From assembly GCA_003988855.1 (NCBI GenBank), contig QYAI01000019.1, positions 67,278 to 131,277 of the forward strand: a stretch of 64,000 bases of DNA. Direction: 5' to 3'. A program made the position numbers and the translations under genes. Shown piece after piece: positions 36,697 to 46,907 of this stretch. How positions within the stretch are numbered: position 1 is the stretch's first letter; the number at the start of each line of letters is the position of its first letter. The notes under the pieces were generated by a model, which saw only the letters and a list, made by a program, of their open reading frames with translations, had not been told where the DNA came from and made no database searches. This DNA is from Arachnopeziza araneosa. Taxonomy: Eukaryota > Ascomycota > Leotiomycetes > Helotiales > Arachnopezizaceae.

Positions 36697-38259
36697 TTAG
36701 TTCATGGATCTAACCAAAGCATTGATCTTGTCTTCCCGGTTACCAAGATCACCACCTTCAACAAAATGCTTGAATTTCCGGGATCTAAAGCCACCAGTGG
36801 GGTTGCTGAGCTTAAATGGCCACAAAAAATTGGCAGCTTGCTTGAAGTTAGGTCCAACAGTGAAGATTTCGTGGATCAGATCCTCAATACAGACAATGCC
36901 TTGCTTGCCAAGGTTCTCTTCGATGATGGAGTTGTCGGTCAATGGAATGCGTTGTTTGTTGACCTTTCCGTATCCACGCTTATAGATAAGCTCACGGACA
37001 GTCTTCAGGTTGGGATATCCGTATGCAATCCATGGCTCGACAACCTTGAGCATCTCAAGGGTGGCCTTTGTCATACGAACAAAAACACCGTTGTTGATCT
37101 GGAGAAGTCGAAGGAGTTGGAGGATCTTGCGGGGTTTGGGGGCAATCTTGTTGATACTGGTGATTGTTCAGCAATAAGTTTTCCCAAGGCAAACATACAC
37201 CTTACCCCTTAATACGAACAACGAAGACCAACTTGTCCTCGGAAGGAATGTAGAAGTTACCATCTTGCTTCGCAAGACGGGACAGACGAATCTTCTCGCT
37301 CTCTTGGTCCCGATACTCCTTCACATATTTTTCGGCACGCTTGAAGATAACACCACGCTTCTCCTTTTGGACCTAGATGAGTCCAGTTAGCTATGAAATG
37401 ATTTTTGACTCGAAACGTCCAAGTGGCACAACCGGTGACAATTCAGACCCGAAAGATGGTTAATTGGCGACAGCATCGACACTGTAGCATCTAGTCGCGA
37501 AATGGTGTTATGCATCATAAAAGTCCTCAGATGCCACTTGAAATGAATAGGATCTATATGTACCTTCTTTTTCTTCTCAAGCTCAGCGGAGCGCTCCTCT
37601 CGAGCCTTCTCCTGGGACTTGCGCTTCTTCAGCAAGGTCTCCGGAATGAGGATCTCATCTGCGGTTGGGACGCTTCTGCTTCAGGTTAGTCTTTGTCCGG
37701 CATACATATGTATGAGGTAGAGCGCCAAGTGGGAATTGCAACTATAGCGTAGCATTCTCGCAGTGGCTAACTCGAAGGTATGATTTTAATCAGTGAGGAG
37801 TTCAAGAGTTATCATTCCTATCCATTAAAGATGGAAACAATAGCATCAGTTGAACTCAAATCTCATCCGACAAGACCTTAGACAAAGTCCAAGAAGTTTG
37901 CACAGCATTTAAAGCAATATGTTCGCGGTGCGCCTATGATGGCAAGACGCTACTTGATTGCGTGCGGCAATGCATTTAAAGGAGAAGGATTCTTCAACCT
38001 CAAAACCCAGCATTACATCTCTCAAAACACAAGACTTTGTAGACCTGGGAATTGAGGGAGTAATGCAGGACAAATCGAGCTGGTCGCCATGCATTGGTCA
38101 CTCTGGAGCTGACTTTCAATGCAGTGGTGCTCCAGCGAGAGGACAACCAACTATATCTGAGTCCAGCACTTCCATTCAGAATTTCGAGGACTTGAGGGGT
38201 TCATACGTCTTTGCGACTTGCTCCTTGGAGGCACTACCGGTTTTCTTCTGGGCGGGCAT
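36697..38259 (-). CDS. rpl7: 60S ribosomal protein L7 (uL30)
   Basis: Large-subunit ribosomal protein. Exons 38259-38207, 37675-37564, 37372-37206 and 37156-36697 give 263 aa. The body is unmistakable: VPTADEILIPETLLKKRKSQEKA, EKRGVIFKRAEKYVKEYR, LVFVVRIKGINKIAPKPRK, YGKVNKQRIPLTDN, VGPNFKQAANFLWPFKLSNP and a terminal INALVRSMN. The first exon is inferred: an ATG-led 17-codon basic stretch (MPAQKKTGSASKEQVAKT) ending at a GTATGA donor. It joins in frame to SVPTADE across a 531-bp intron, and the start lies 112 bp from the same 11-mer that sits 115 bp from the RPL25 start. Intron 2 (191 bp) holds a C/D-box snoRNA. It is divergent from ATS1 (189 bp). Confidence 0.92.
37432..37528 (-). ncRNA. 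C/D-box snoRNA (snR39/snR39b-like) in RPL7 intron 2
   Basis: On the RPL7 sense strand, a C box ATGATGC (37518-37512) and a D box CTGA (37446-37443) are 76 nt apart end to end. Immediately 5' of the D box is a 15-nt stretch whose complement, GACCCGAAAGATGGT, is read on the plus strand at 37446-37460. I recognise it as a universally conserved 25S/28S rRNA segment. Counting five nucleotides from the D box places the methylated residue at the G of CCCG, equivalent to yeast 25S G805; A807, the snR39/snR59 target, is two bases on. GAC/GTC beside the boxes and an outer perfect 9-bp inverted repeat (37420-37428 with 37532-37540) can bring the ends together. Ends are approximate, and the C box differs from RUGAUGA in its last base. 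Confidence 0.85.
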
Positions 38260-38370
38260 TTCGGCGTGGTTGAAAGATGGTGGAGGAGTCGTTGATCGAA
38301 AAAGTTCGGGTCAAGTTGAAAATATTGTGCGAATATTCGCTTAAATTGAAGCTAGAGCGAATCAGGCTTT

Positions 38371-38381
38371 ATCACGTGGCT
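38371..38381 (-). promoter_or_regulatory. CACGTG-containing element upstream of RPL7/ATS1
   Basis: The plus strand reads ATCACGTGGCT, 112 bp upstream of the RPL7 start and 68 bp upstream of the ATS1 start. The identical 11-mer in the same orientation lies 115 bp upstream of RPL25. CACGTG is the core site of Cbf1-type bHLH factors, which regulate ribosomal-protein genes in some fungi such as Candida albicans. The binding protein here is inferred. Confidence 0.65.
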
Positions 38382-38448
38382 ATCGACAATGACAGCGACA
38401 AGAGATTTGAAGCATTTCATTTAGAGAACAAGCCCAAGGAATCCAGAA

Positions 38449-39540
38449 ATGGCTATAGTGTATGCTCTTGGCTCAAATGGATCTGGCCAACTCGGTATCG
38501 GTCATAAAGAAGACGTCTCGGTACCTAAAGAAGTCATCTTCCAGGGTCAGACTCCTAACAGTATTGCTCAAGTTAAAGCTGGAGGGAACCACACTTTACT
38601 TCTCTCCTCTGGCACTTTATATTCTTCGGGAGACCATAGTACGGGAGCCTGTGGTCTATATGAAGCGGAACTATCGGATTCCTCCTTCCACCAAGTTCGG
38701 CTTGCTGATGAAGACTCTCCTCTTAACACTGCACCTATCGTCTTCTGCGCCGCTACTTGGGAAGCTTCCATAGTCGTTTTACAAGATGAGTCTGGCCGTG
38801 CTAATCGGGTTTACTCTTTTGGTAGTGGACAAAAGGGGGAGCTTGGCCAGGGTGAACTTCTCTTTCGGTCTGCTAAAGCCCAGTTAATAACAGACTTCCC
38901 TCCTCACGGCCTCGGAATCGCAGATCTCACGGCTTCTGTCGGCCATGTCGTTGCAGTTCTTAGTAATGGAGACGTTTATGGATGGGGGAACGGTCGAAAA
39001 GGGCAACTAGGACTCCCGGAGGAAGTCATCTATAAGCCTAGGAAAATTGAGGGGCTCAATTTCAAAGTTGTACATGCTGTTTGTGGACGAGAATTTACCT
39101 GTCTTCTCGGCGATCCTGAAAATGGCAAGCTCGCCGTGTTTGGTCTCGATAAGTGGAGCATCATCTCATCTGCACCGCAAAACACACGGGGTTGGAAGGA
39201 TGTAAGTGCAAGTTGGGGAAGTATCTTCCTTCTACAAGAAGATTCAAAGCTCGTGTCATGGGGAAGAGATGATCATGGGCAGCTATCTTCACCTGATTTA
39301 CCCCCTTTAAATCAAATCGCAATTGGCAGTGAGCATGCCATTGGTCTGACGACCGATGGGAAAGTCCTGGCATGGGGCTGGGGTGAACATGGAAATTGTG
39401 GACCGAGTACAACCAATGGCGATGTTAAAGGGAAATGGAACGTTATTGCTTCATCTCAATATCTTCCACCAGGTCAAAAAGTTTTTAGTATTGGTGCTGG
39501 ATGTGCAACTAGTTGGATTTGCATAACAAATAAAGGCTAG
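38449..39540 (+). CDS. ats1: RCC1-repeat protein, ATS1/KTI13-like
   Basis: An intronless 363-aa RCC1-type beta-propeller protein. Blade motifs recur: ALGSNGSGQLGIGH, SFGSGQKGELGQGE, GWGNGRKGQLGLPEE, SWGRDDHGQLSSPDL and AWGWGEHGNCGPS. Short length and repeat layout fit ATS1 (KTI13) of yeast, the Kti11/Dph3 partner needed for Elongator tRNA wobble-uridine modification and diphthamide synthesis, rather than the Ran exchange factor RCC1 itself. The start is the ATG directly before AIVYALGSNG; other ATGs upstream are out of frame. It shares a 189-bp divergent promoter with RPL7, which would couple tRNA-modification and ribosome expression if co-regulated. ATS1 versus another small RCC1 protein is a moderately confident choice. 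Confidence 0.85.
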   Translation: MAIVYALGSNGSGQLGIGHKEDVSVPKEVIFQGQTPNSIAQVKAGGNHTLLLSSGTLYSSGDHSTGACGLYEAELSDSSFHQVRLADEDSPLNTAPIVFCAATWEASIVVLQDESGRANRVYSFGSGQKGELGQGELLFRSAKAQLITDFPPHGLGIADLTASVGHVVAVLSNGDVYGWGNGRKGQLGLPEEVIYKPRKIEGLNFKVVHAVCGREFTCLLGDPENGKLAVFGLDKWSIISSAPQNTRGWKDVSASWGSIFLLQEDSKLVSWGRDDHGQLSSPDLPPLNQIAIGSEHAIGLTTDGKVLAWGWGEHGNCGPSTTNGDVKGKWNVIASSQYLPPGQKVFSIGAGCATSWICITNKG

Positions 39541-39681
39541 TCTTAGCTTTAACTTTAGCTGGCTCTTTACAAAGGAGGTTCTTCCCATTCTGACGGTATG
39601 GTTGCCGCAATGTCTGGCCCAAAATGTTTTTGGGGTATTGTGTTGATTTGAAGGAGCCGAACTATTTGGTCTGCTGTGAAA

Positions 39682-41341
39682 TTACAGTATTATTCCAATC
39701 GTATTCTTCAATCGAACATACCACGGATCTACATTTCTTAGGATCAATATATCAGGATAGCTCTTGGCTAATTCTAAGCATACCTCTGATAATCTCTGAG
39801 TTGGTGCAAGACGTTGTGTTGGGGGTAGATCTGCGTCTGCAGGATGTCCGCTAACTGTTTGGATGGTCATATCCAGGAGTCGACGTCCAGAATTCACAGT
39901 AATAGGGTCCTATTTCAAAATCACTAACGGCTAATTGAAGGCATGATAACTTCACGTACCTTTTCTACATTTTTGTCCCATTGGAGAAGATCATCGTCTT
40001 CATCAAAGTTTGCAGGCTCCCATTGCTGATCGTCGTCGGCTGGCGGCAAGAATAGCTCGTTGGAGTGTATACTGGGTGGAGGAGGGGGAGGAGAAGGCCT
40101 AGTAGATCTCGCCTGAGAGGCTTCGTGAGCAAAGCTTTGGGCGATGCTATTCCGTGGAGGAGGCATATCTGATGCAACTCTCTTCTTACTCAAGGTGGCT
40201 TCCAAGGGTTGTCTCGACGCCGGTCTTTTAGAATTGGCTCGGGAGTTGTTTGGTACAGGAGTTGCAGAAGCACCCCTAGATTCCCCAATTGTCATGAGAA
40301 TAAACTCCGTGAGTATGCCATCCTCACCATACGTCAATTGCATCGGGCTAGCTGGACGTGAATATAAGGCCTTGACCATGACATTTGTAATGCTGGCGTG
40401 TGTAACGATTGCTTTAAAATCTTTAACGCTGATGATAATATGGAGATTCTCCTCTACAGAAAACTCCCCAAATTCTAGTGCGTCAACGGCTATGGTGGTA
40501 TGTAATGGCTGCTTTAATATTTCTATTTCGACCTATTAGTATTTGAAAGTGTAGAAACCATGGACGCCTACCATTTCCCGACATGATTTTCTCAGTATAG
40601 CTAGTAAAACTTACACGGCCGTTTTGCGAGTGGATATCCAGCTGTTCTGTTCCAGGACTAAAATGCTCGACAAATTCTCTCAAAGCCCTTGAAGAGATCG
40701 CCCAACTGTTTCTTGCAGTCTCCTTCACGAATTGAGCATGCATGGGAGACAGAGGTTCGAAAGTGAGACGATATGTCTTAAGCACCCCTTCAAAACATCA
40801 GCACCGATGATGCACCAGGTATATCAGCAGCGACATACCATGTCTGCAAACTATTTTTATGATGAAGCGACTTTTGGCTTTGCCTTCTCCATCTTCGACA
40901 GAGACTTCGCATCTTTCCACGGCTGTATCTTTCTCTCTTGTTGGGTCTACTACACGGCCCTTGAAAACAGAGATTAATGCCTGATAAAATATTAGTAGAT
41001 GTAATGATACTTGACTTGGTGCCAGGCGACCTTGTTGTAGATCTTGCAATTGAATTTATCTTTCACCAGCTTTCCAATTTTCACAGTTTTGAAATGATAC
41101 TTTGAAAAGAACTTATTGCCGATATAAGTAAAAGAGGCATACGCAGACTTGGTGGAATTCAGAGCAGTAAGAACAAACTATGCTGAATGTAAGTTTCTGC
41201 TTCTTGAGAAATCTGCATCTCACATGCCTTATCTTGAGAGGCTTCTATCGAAACCATCTCATTGAACTTTCCTAGACAGACTAGAGCATCATGAAGCTTG
41301 CTCAAAGCCTCCGGGCTGAGAGTGAAGTTTAAGATGGCCAT
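39682..41341 (-). CDS. rad9: DNA-damage checkpoint clamp subunit RAD9
   Basis: Subunit of the PCNA-like 9-1-1 clamp (Rad9-Hus1-Rad1) loaded at damaged DNA to activate ATR/Mec1 signalling. Six exons (41341-41228, 41177-41031, 40980-40839, 40787-40572, 40522-39960, 39909-39682) give about 469 aa. The N-terminal clamp domain reads MAILNFTLSPEALSKLHDAL, LNSTKSAYASFTYIGNKFF, and later HTTIAVDALEF and KALYSRPASPMQL. The tail is Pro/Ser-rich and acidic (PPPPPPS, DEDDDLLQWD), as in Rad9 proteins phosphorylated by checkpoint kinases. Intron 1 is best explained by a GC-AG site pair, intron 2 has an odd GTCGCC donor. The final exon after PTQRLSE is uncertain: a GTATGC donor there could change the last about 30 residues. 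Divergent from the F-box gene (248 bp). Confidence 0.88.
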
Positions 41342-41589
41342 CAAACGAAGTTGTAAAGCATTCATGAGAATCCTTGACGCTTGATCGATATGTTGCCAGT
41401 GGTAATGTTGACTCGAGTGGATTGGTGTTGCGGTGACCCGCTTACGCGTTGATTTCAGTGGGAGACGCGATCTGAACTGCCCCGCAATCTCGAGAGTCAA
41501 CAAATCTTCGCCACTCAGTCATTTTTGGACATCTCCCATAACAGCATATTGCCGTTAGATTCTTGAGGCTGCTTTGGAACTTCAACGCC

Positions 41590-43324
41590 ATGTTTACTTT
41601 ACCGCCCGATGTCTTCTACATTATCTGTGAGCAACTTGCACAGCAGCGTGACTTCGGGACGCTTCTCCACTGCGCTCTAACAAATAAGTCTGTTGCTAGA
41701 CCGGCACTCTTATGGCTTTATAGGTATTCCCAAGCGCGTCCAAGATTAATCAGAAATATTTATATTCTATAGAATCTACAATCTTTCGACGATATTTGGA
41801 GGAAACGAAACCGAGATCACCCAGAACAGTACTTATAAAGCAAGAGAAGCTGCACAGTCAAAGACGTTCCTCAAATGGGCCTTGCTATGGAGGAGTATAA
41901 TTAGATCCAGCCTAGGGAATGTCACAGCCTATCCTTACTGTCTTTATATCCGTTCTCTCGACCTCCAGAATGCACAATATCTTCTAGAAGATCCTCTTTT
42001 CAACAAGATAGCCCTCGAAAGCTTTTTCGCAGATGATATGGCTGGTTTTCTCAAAGTATCGGGGACTCCAATGAAGCAAAAGATGCGAGGCGCTAAGAAT
42101 GTGTACACACGTCTCGATTCCCATCTCATTCTTGAGCTTATAGGAGAATCTATTACAAGTTACGTTAGCGAGGCAGCTAGTCAAGACCGAGCTACAGTTG
42201 CACTTGAGGATATATCCGGCGAAATTTCCTCTAGCATTCTTCCAAGCTGGCTATCTCGTCTGGAGAAGCTGAGGAGTATAACTTTGTGGGATGGCGCCAG
42301 TCTGAACGCAAATTCTGCAAAGGCAATAGCGGAATGTTGCTACGATTTCGATGACTTAACTTTCTTCAGCTGCCGTGATGATGCCGACAAAGATTTAGCT
42401 TCATTTTTCCGCGGTTTGAGAAATAATAGCCTCTGTTCATTTACAGCCCTTGGGGCTGGAGCCGTTGGGCCTGAGACTCTTCTTTCTTTGAACCACCATG
42501 CAAAGTCTCTTAGGCGCCTCAAACTTCATGGGCTAAAGTCAACTGCCAACAAAAGCTTGTCATCATTGGATGACTGTAAAGCGCTCGAAGTCCTCGAAAT
42601 ACATGACGCTGAAGGTTGGATCAACTTAGAAGCAACAGAAAACGACATTTTCGTCAAAGTCGTTAATTGGGTTAGTAGTTGCAACAGCCTTCGTGAACTC
42701 TACCTCAAAAATATGCTCAGTGGACCTGCAATCCTCAACCAAGTCTGTCTCAAAAATAACATCAAGCTTCAGGTCCTAAGTCTCGTCAATTATCCATTTG
42801 TCAACAATCAGGACTTTCACAGAGCGCTGTCACACCAAACCTCTCTTGAATCTCTAGAGCTACGAGCAGATCCGGAGGGCGCATTTCGAGATGATATAGA
42901 TATTTTGATATCATCACTTTCGCGGCTCACGGCTCTAAAGTATCTTAATTTACTTGCGACTTCAGATTATTTCGGAACCTCTCAGATCTTAACACTTGCT
43001 GAAAAGCTAGTCAATTTGGAAGAGTTGTGGTTCGGAGGCTACGATGTCACAGATGATTTGTGGCACGGAATGGCAAATCTCCCTGTTTTGCGTGCGCTAA
43101 ACATCCACGCTGTTACCTCCTTCTCCGTTGCTGGCATACTTGCCTATATCTCTGTGCTTCAAAAACCTTTGGATCTCTCAATCATGGCACAAACACCCGA
43201 AAGAGCTCTTACTGAAAACGATCAAGACACAATTCGACATACTATTACAAAGAAGATAGGAGGCACTTTTGATTTCGCGTTACACCGAGATCCGGATTCT
43301 GAATCCGAGTCGTTTTCTGATTGA
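41590..43324 (+). CDS. F-box/leucine-rich-repeat protein
   Basis: Two exons (41590-41723, 41773-43324; 49-bp intron) give 561 aa. The N-terminus MFTLPPDVFYIICEQLAQ resembles an F-box, the Skp1-docking helix bundle of SCF ubiquitin ligases. From about residue 150 onward irregular leucine-rich repeats appear (SLRRLKLHGLKS, ALEVLEIHDAEGW, SLRELYLKNML, SLESLELRADPEG, ALKYLNLLATSD, NLEELWFGGYDV). The C-terminus is acidic and Ser-rich. The likely role is a substrate receptor; the substrate cannot be told from sequence. I chose the first ATG; the frame extends upstream only with a TTG. The start-proximal ATG lies 248 bp from the divergent RAD9 start. Confidence 0.82.
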
Positions 43325-43970
43325 GATCTATTTCACCCACGTTCCTTTTGGAAACGCCGTACTTGGAAATATGTTCTGCATCTGAGGAAGGACGGTACTT
43401 TTCATTGTTCAAGTCAAGTACAAACTTTAAGTCACAACCCTCACAGAGTTTTCGACATCTTATTTGAGGCGCATGAAACCGTCAAAATGTCTATGTATAC
43501 TAGCATCTATGGTCAGAAAAATCGACTGCGATCCATGTAAAATGAAACTTCGGCGAGGCCCCATGCGCAGCCAAGTGTCCTTTGAGTTGCAGTTCATGTA
43601 CAAAACTTGATACTATCCAATTTACGAGTAAGATATTGCATAAGTCTCGAGGTTATTACTCCCCATTCATGATACCGTGAATATAGAAGTCACCCACACC
43701 TTTATAACACGAGCTAAGTTGCCCAGATCAAGTGAAGTCACCTAGCTCTCTCGACAAATGAAGGGAACACAAACACCGTAGAAAATATAGATCAGATCTC
43801 CGGGTTCCAGGTCGCAGTTCGCCATCCGATTGCACAGATGGTGAGTCAAACTTTACTGGGAAAAAGTGTTCTCATTGTTCTCTTGAAATACAAGTTTTTG
43901 AGCTATATATAACCTGCTACGACACAGTCATTTTTCTCTTTTCGTTTTTCTTTTTCTCCGAAAAGTTACA
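43325..43970. other. Intergenic region, F-box gene to alpha/beta hydrolase 3' ends
   Basis: Convergent 3' sides, AT-rich. No frame or RNA element is supported. Confidence 0.5.
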
Positions 43971-44789
43971 TTAAATGCTTCCAACTTTCCACTCAAGAAA
44001 CTTATCAATGTACTCGGCAACTTGCTCTGCTGCTTCAATAGGCAATAAATGCCCTGCCTTCTCGACAATAACCATCTCACTGCTTATGATATGTTCCAGA
44101 ACCTCACTCCTCAATCTCTCCACGGGCTCAACTTTATCTTTCTCTCCTGCAATCACCAAAGTTGCTACATCAATTGTTTTGGCTTTCTCCAGAATATTCT
44201 CACCCATCGCGTAATTCGGCCAAGCTAGTTTTGCAAACTTGTTTCCCTTTAACATGTCATTCACCAACGACTTCACCAGCTCATCCGAGAGGGTCGTGGA
44301 TGTAAGTACATTTCGCACGACAAATTCCGCTGATTCGGCAGTATCATAAGCCTCCTGTTGCTGAGCTCTCATATCCTCGGGAAGAACAAGTGTTGTTGGT
44401 GGTGCAGAAGCAACCAAAACCAAAGCTTGAAGTCCTGAGATAGCCTTTCGACCAGCTATGAGTTGTGCGACTTTACCGCCCATAGAGTGGCCAATAAGAA
44501 CAAACTTGGCAATATTAAATTTTTGAATTAAAGCCTCAACATCGGAAGCTAAGTCATAAGTTGAGTATGCAGATGGAGAGTCAGGTCCTGTCGAAAGACC
44601 CCAACCACGGAACGAGATGGATAGAGCATGGTATGATGAGGGGAGCGAGAAAATAACTTTGGTGAATGTTTGGGCAGAACCACCCCAGAAGTGAAGAAAG
44701 ACGAGTGTTGGGTACGAGGTGGTCGGAGAACCAGATGATATGACCTGAAGAGTGGTGCTTGGTGAAAGTTCATGAAGTGATGTCTCCAT
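43971..44789 (-). CDS. Alpha/beta-hydrolase fold protein
   Basis: An intronless 272-aa alpha/beta hydrolase. The nucleophile elbow GHSMGG gives Ser102; Asp216 in AGEKDKVEP and His247 in KAGHLLP complete a plausible triad. The oxyanion-hole strand is FLHFWGGSAQ (HF/HG-like, residues 32-40). Compact size and lack of signal peptide suggest a cytosolic esterase or C-C hydrolase. It resembles the broad abhydrolase_1/BphD-like class, and the substrate is not predictable. The next gene head-to-head is TIM8, whose start is 521 bp away. Confidence 0.85.
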   Translation of the reverse strand: METSLHELSPSTTLQVISSGSPTTSYPTLVFLHFWGGSAQTFTKVIFSLPSSYHALSISFRGWGLSTGPDSPSAYSTYDLASDVEALIQKFNIAKFVLIGHSMGGKVAQLIAGRKAISGLQALVLVASAPPTTLVLPEDMRAQQQEAYDTAESAEFVVRNVLTSTTLSDELVKSLVNDMLKGNKFAKLAWPNYAMGENILEKAKTIDVATLVIAGEKDKVEPVERLRSEVLEHIISSEMVIVEKAGHLLPIEAAEQVAEYIDKFLEWKVGSI

Positions 44790-45210
44790 AGCTAGCAGAC
44801 ACGTTACTCAGATGTATGTGTACTAGTGGTGTAGAGAAAAAAATAGCTTCACATAGATCTGGATCAATTTATGTTTGAAAGCAACCAACCGAGCTTGCAA
44901 ATAGGGCCAATATATACAAACTAATAATGGCGTACGATGTCATAAAGGATCAACAACAGAGTATTCCAAATTTCAAACGTGCAAACAGCTTATTGACGCT
45001 CGTCGGCCACTGAAAGTTCAGTATTTGTGACCCACCAAATCTTCATTGGAAGCTAAAGATGTAGGAAATACAAATACTTCCTGGAACAGACGTACAAGAA
45101 CACGTTTGATGCGACCATCGAGGACAGCCTTCGGCCAAGAGTTCGTCCACCTCCGTGCAGTGTATATCCGCAAAGCTTTTCGGATGTAGGAATCTCATGT
45201 TGCTTCTGAT

Positions 45211-45216
45211 CACGTG
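45211..45216. promoter_or_regulatory. CACGTG box upstream of TIM8
   Basis: GATCACGTGC is read directly, 95 bp upstream of the TIM8 start. It shares the ATCACGTG core with the RPL7, RPL25 and DBP2 upstream regions. Function is inferred. Confidence 0.4.
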
Positions 45217-45310
45217 CAGCGCATCACCCAAGCTCCAAAATTTCTCGACAGCAGAAGTTGAGCCAGATACCACCGCACTCCAACGCTTCAAACCAGGTCC
45301 TATTACGAAA

Positions 45311-45662
45311 ATGGACTCTCCCAATTCATCTCTCGACTCGAATATCGATCTCTCAAAGCTCTCTACGAGAGATAAGCAAGAGCTTCAGCAGTTCATCATC
45401 AATGAGAATCAGAAAGCCAAGATACAGCAAGGTAAGACCAACCTTCATGAGGGCCTCAACTTGGCATGAAGATAGAGCTGATGCTTTCTTAGCGGTACAC
45501 AATCTCACGGATATCTGCTTCAGGAAGTGTGTTACGGGCTCAATCCGCAGCGGGAAGCTGGATAGCACGGAGGATACCTGCCACAGGAATTGTGTGGACC
45601 GCTTCCTAGACGCGAACTTTACGGTCATTAAACATTTGGATCAAATGCGGAATCAGTCATAA
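45311..45662 (+). CDS. tim8: Small Tim chaperone TIM8 (mitochondrial intermembrane space)
   Basis: Two exons (45311-45431, 45493-45662; 61-bp intron) give 96 aa. The twin CX3C signature is present: C49-x3-C53 and C70-x3-C74. These Cys form the two disulfides of small Tims imported by the Mia40 pathway. With TIM13, Tim8 makes a hexameric chaperone that escorts hydrophobic precursors such as Tim23 across the intermembrane space. The N-terminus MDSPNSSLDSNIDLSKLSTRDKQEL and the spacing fit TIM8 rather than TIM9/10/13. The reading frame also extends upstream without a better start. Confidence 0.93.
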
Positions 45663-46034
45663 TATTTTGGCGCTGGAGAAGTGGGCAGAGGCATGATGCC
45701 AAGGCTAGGACGAAAGTTTGTACGATTATAAGAGATGCAAGAAGGACGAAAATCCTGGCAGCGGACTGTAAAATAGGGATAAGAACCGAGACTTCACTCT
45801 TACAGCATTGGGATAAGATACAAATAGAATGAAAAGGGGGCTTTGAAAGCCACCATTCTGGAATGAGTTTTGGCTAGACCAAGGCACTATTTTGTGCCAA
45901 TTTGATTGGTATGTAATTCTTCATTTACGCCACGTGAATGCAAGTGAACACCGACGAGATCCATACCGCGGTTCATGCGGGTATATTCATAACCATATCA
46001 TGCCCAACCTCCTTCGGCCCAGTTCCAGGCACGT
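45663..46034. other. Intergenic region between TIM8 and RPL25 3' ends
   Basis: About 370 bp of convergent 3' sequence. A CCACGTGAA occurs near 45931. I see no gene. Confidence 0.5.
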
Positions 46035-46793
46035 TTAGACAATTGCAAGCTTGGTGGCAGCGATGTCGAGAGCGTCAACATCAGCAGTGAGACGAGCGAA
46101 AGCCTTTTTGGATCCATCGGGGCTAAGTGTAATTGTTAGCATACACTATATGACTTTAGAAGCAGACATACCGGATAAGGGTGTTGATCTTGATGGTGTC
46201 GATATCGTAGAGCTTCTTCAATGCCTCCTTGATTTGTCTCTTGTTGGCCTTGATATCAACGATGAATACCAAAGTGTTGTTCTCCTCAATCTTCTTCATG
46301 GCACTCTCAGTGTTGAGAGGGTGGATGATAACCTTGTGCTCATCGAGACGAGGTTGGTGAGGGACAGACTTTTTTGGGTACTTTGGTGTACGGGAGAGTT
46401 GGAGAGTCTTTGGCTGATGGAAGGTGGTTGAAAGGCGGACCTTGCGGACCTTGGTAGCATGGGCCTTGTTTCCATATAAGCAATGTAGATTGAGGAATTG
46501 GAGGATATGGCAACTTACACCCTTCAACGCAGCCTTAGCAGCAGCGTTGGCTTGCTTCTTGCCCTTGGTGGGAGCACCTGTAACTTACGTATCAGCAATC
46601 GCTCTTAAAGAACTCGCAAAATCTGCTGTTGCTGTTGCGCATCCTTTCCCAACCTCATCCATACATTATGGTCGAGCTGTAATTTCGAGTCTCCATATTC
46701 GACTCTGGCAATCGCAATTGGCGAGACAACAATAACGGGTTTTGAAAGCTATAGAAAGGAGACTATACCTTTCTTCGCATCCTTTGGGGCCAT
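46035..46793 (-). CDS. rpl25: 60S ribosomal protein L25/L23a (uL23)
   Basis: Binds 25S rRNA domain III at the polypeptide exit tunnel and docks SRP and nascent-chain factors. Four exons (46793-46769, 46577-46519, 46464-46172, 46122-46035) give 154 aa. The N-terminus is basic and Ala/Lys-rich (MAPKDAKKGAPTKGKKQANAAAK). The conserved body reads HATKVRKVRLSTTFHQPKTL, then RLDEHKVIIHPLNTESAMKKIEENNTLVFIVD and DVDALDIAATKLAIV at the end. Introns are 191, 54 and 49 bp. The first intron interrupts codon 9, typical of ribosomal-protein genes. I looked in it for snoRNA boxes and found no convincing pair. The divergent neighbour BMT2 starts 198 bp away. Confidence 0.95.
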
Positions 46794-46907
46794 GGTGATG
46801 TCGATTGCCGAGAATTTCGCTGATGGTCGGAGAGGAGAATATTGGATCTGAAAATTATTCAATTGTGTGTTGCTCGCCTAATTTCGGGCCGTAAATATGT
46901 TTTTCCG

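Noticed and set aside
46578..46768. snoRNA in RPL25 intron 1
   Set aside because: It has small hairpins and a CTGA, but no good C box and no rRNA antisense element that I recognise.
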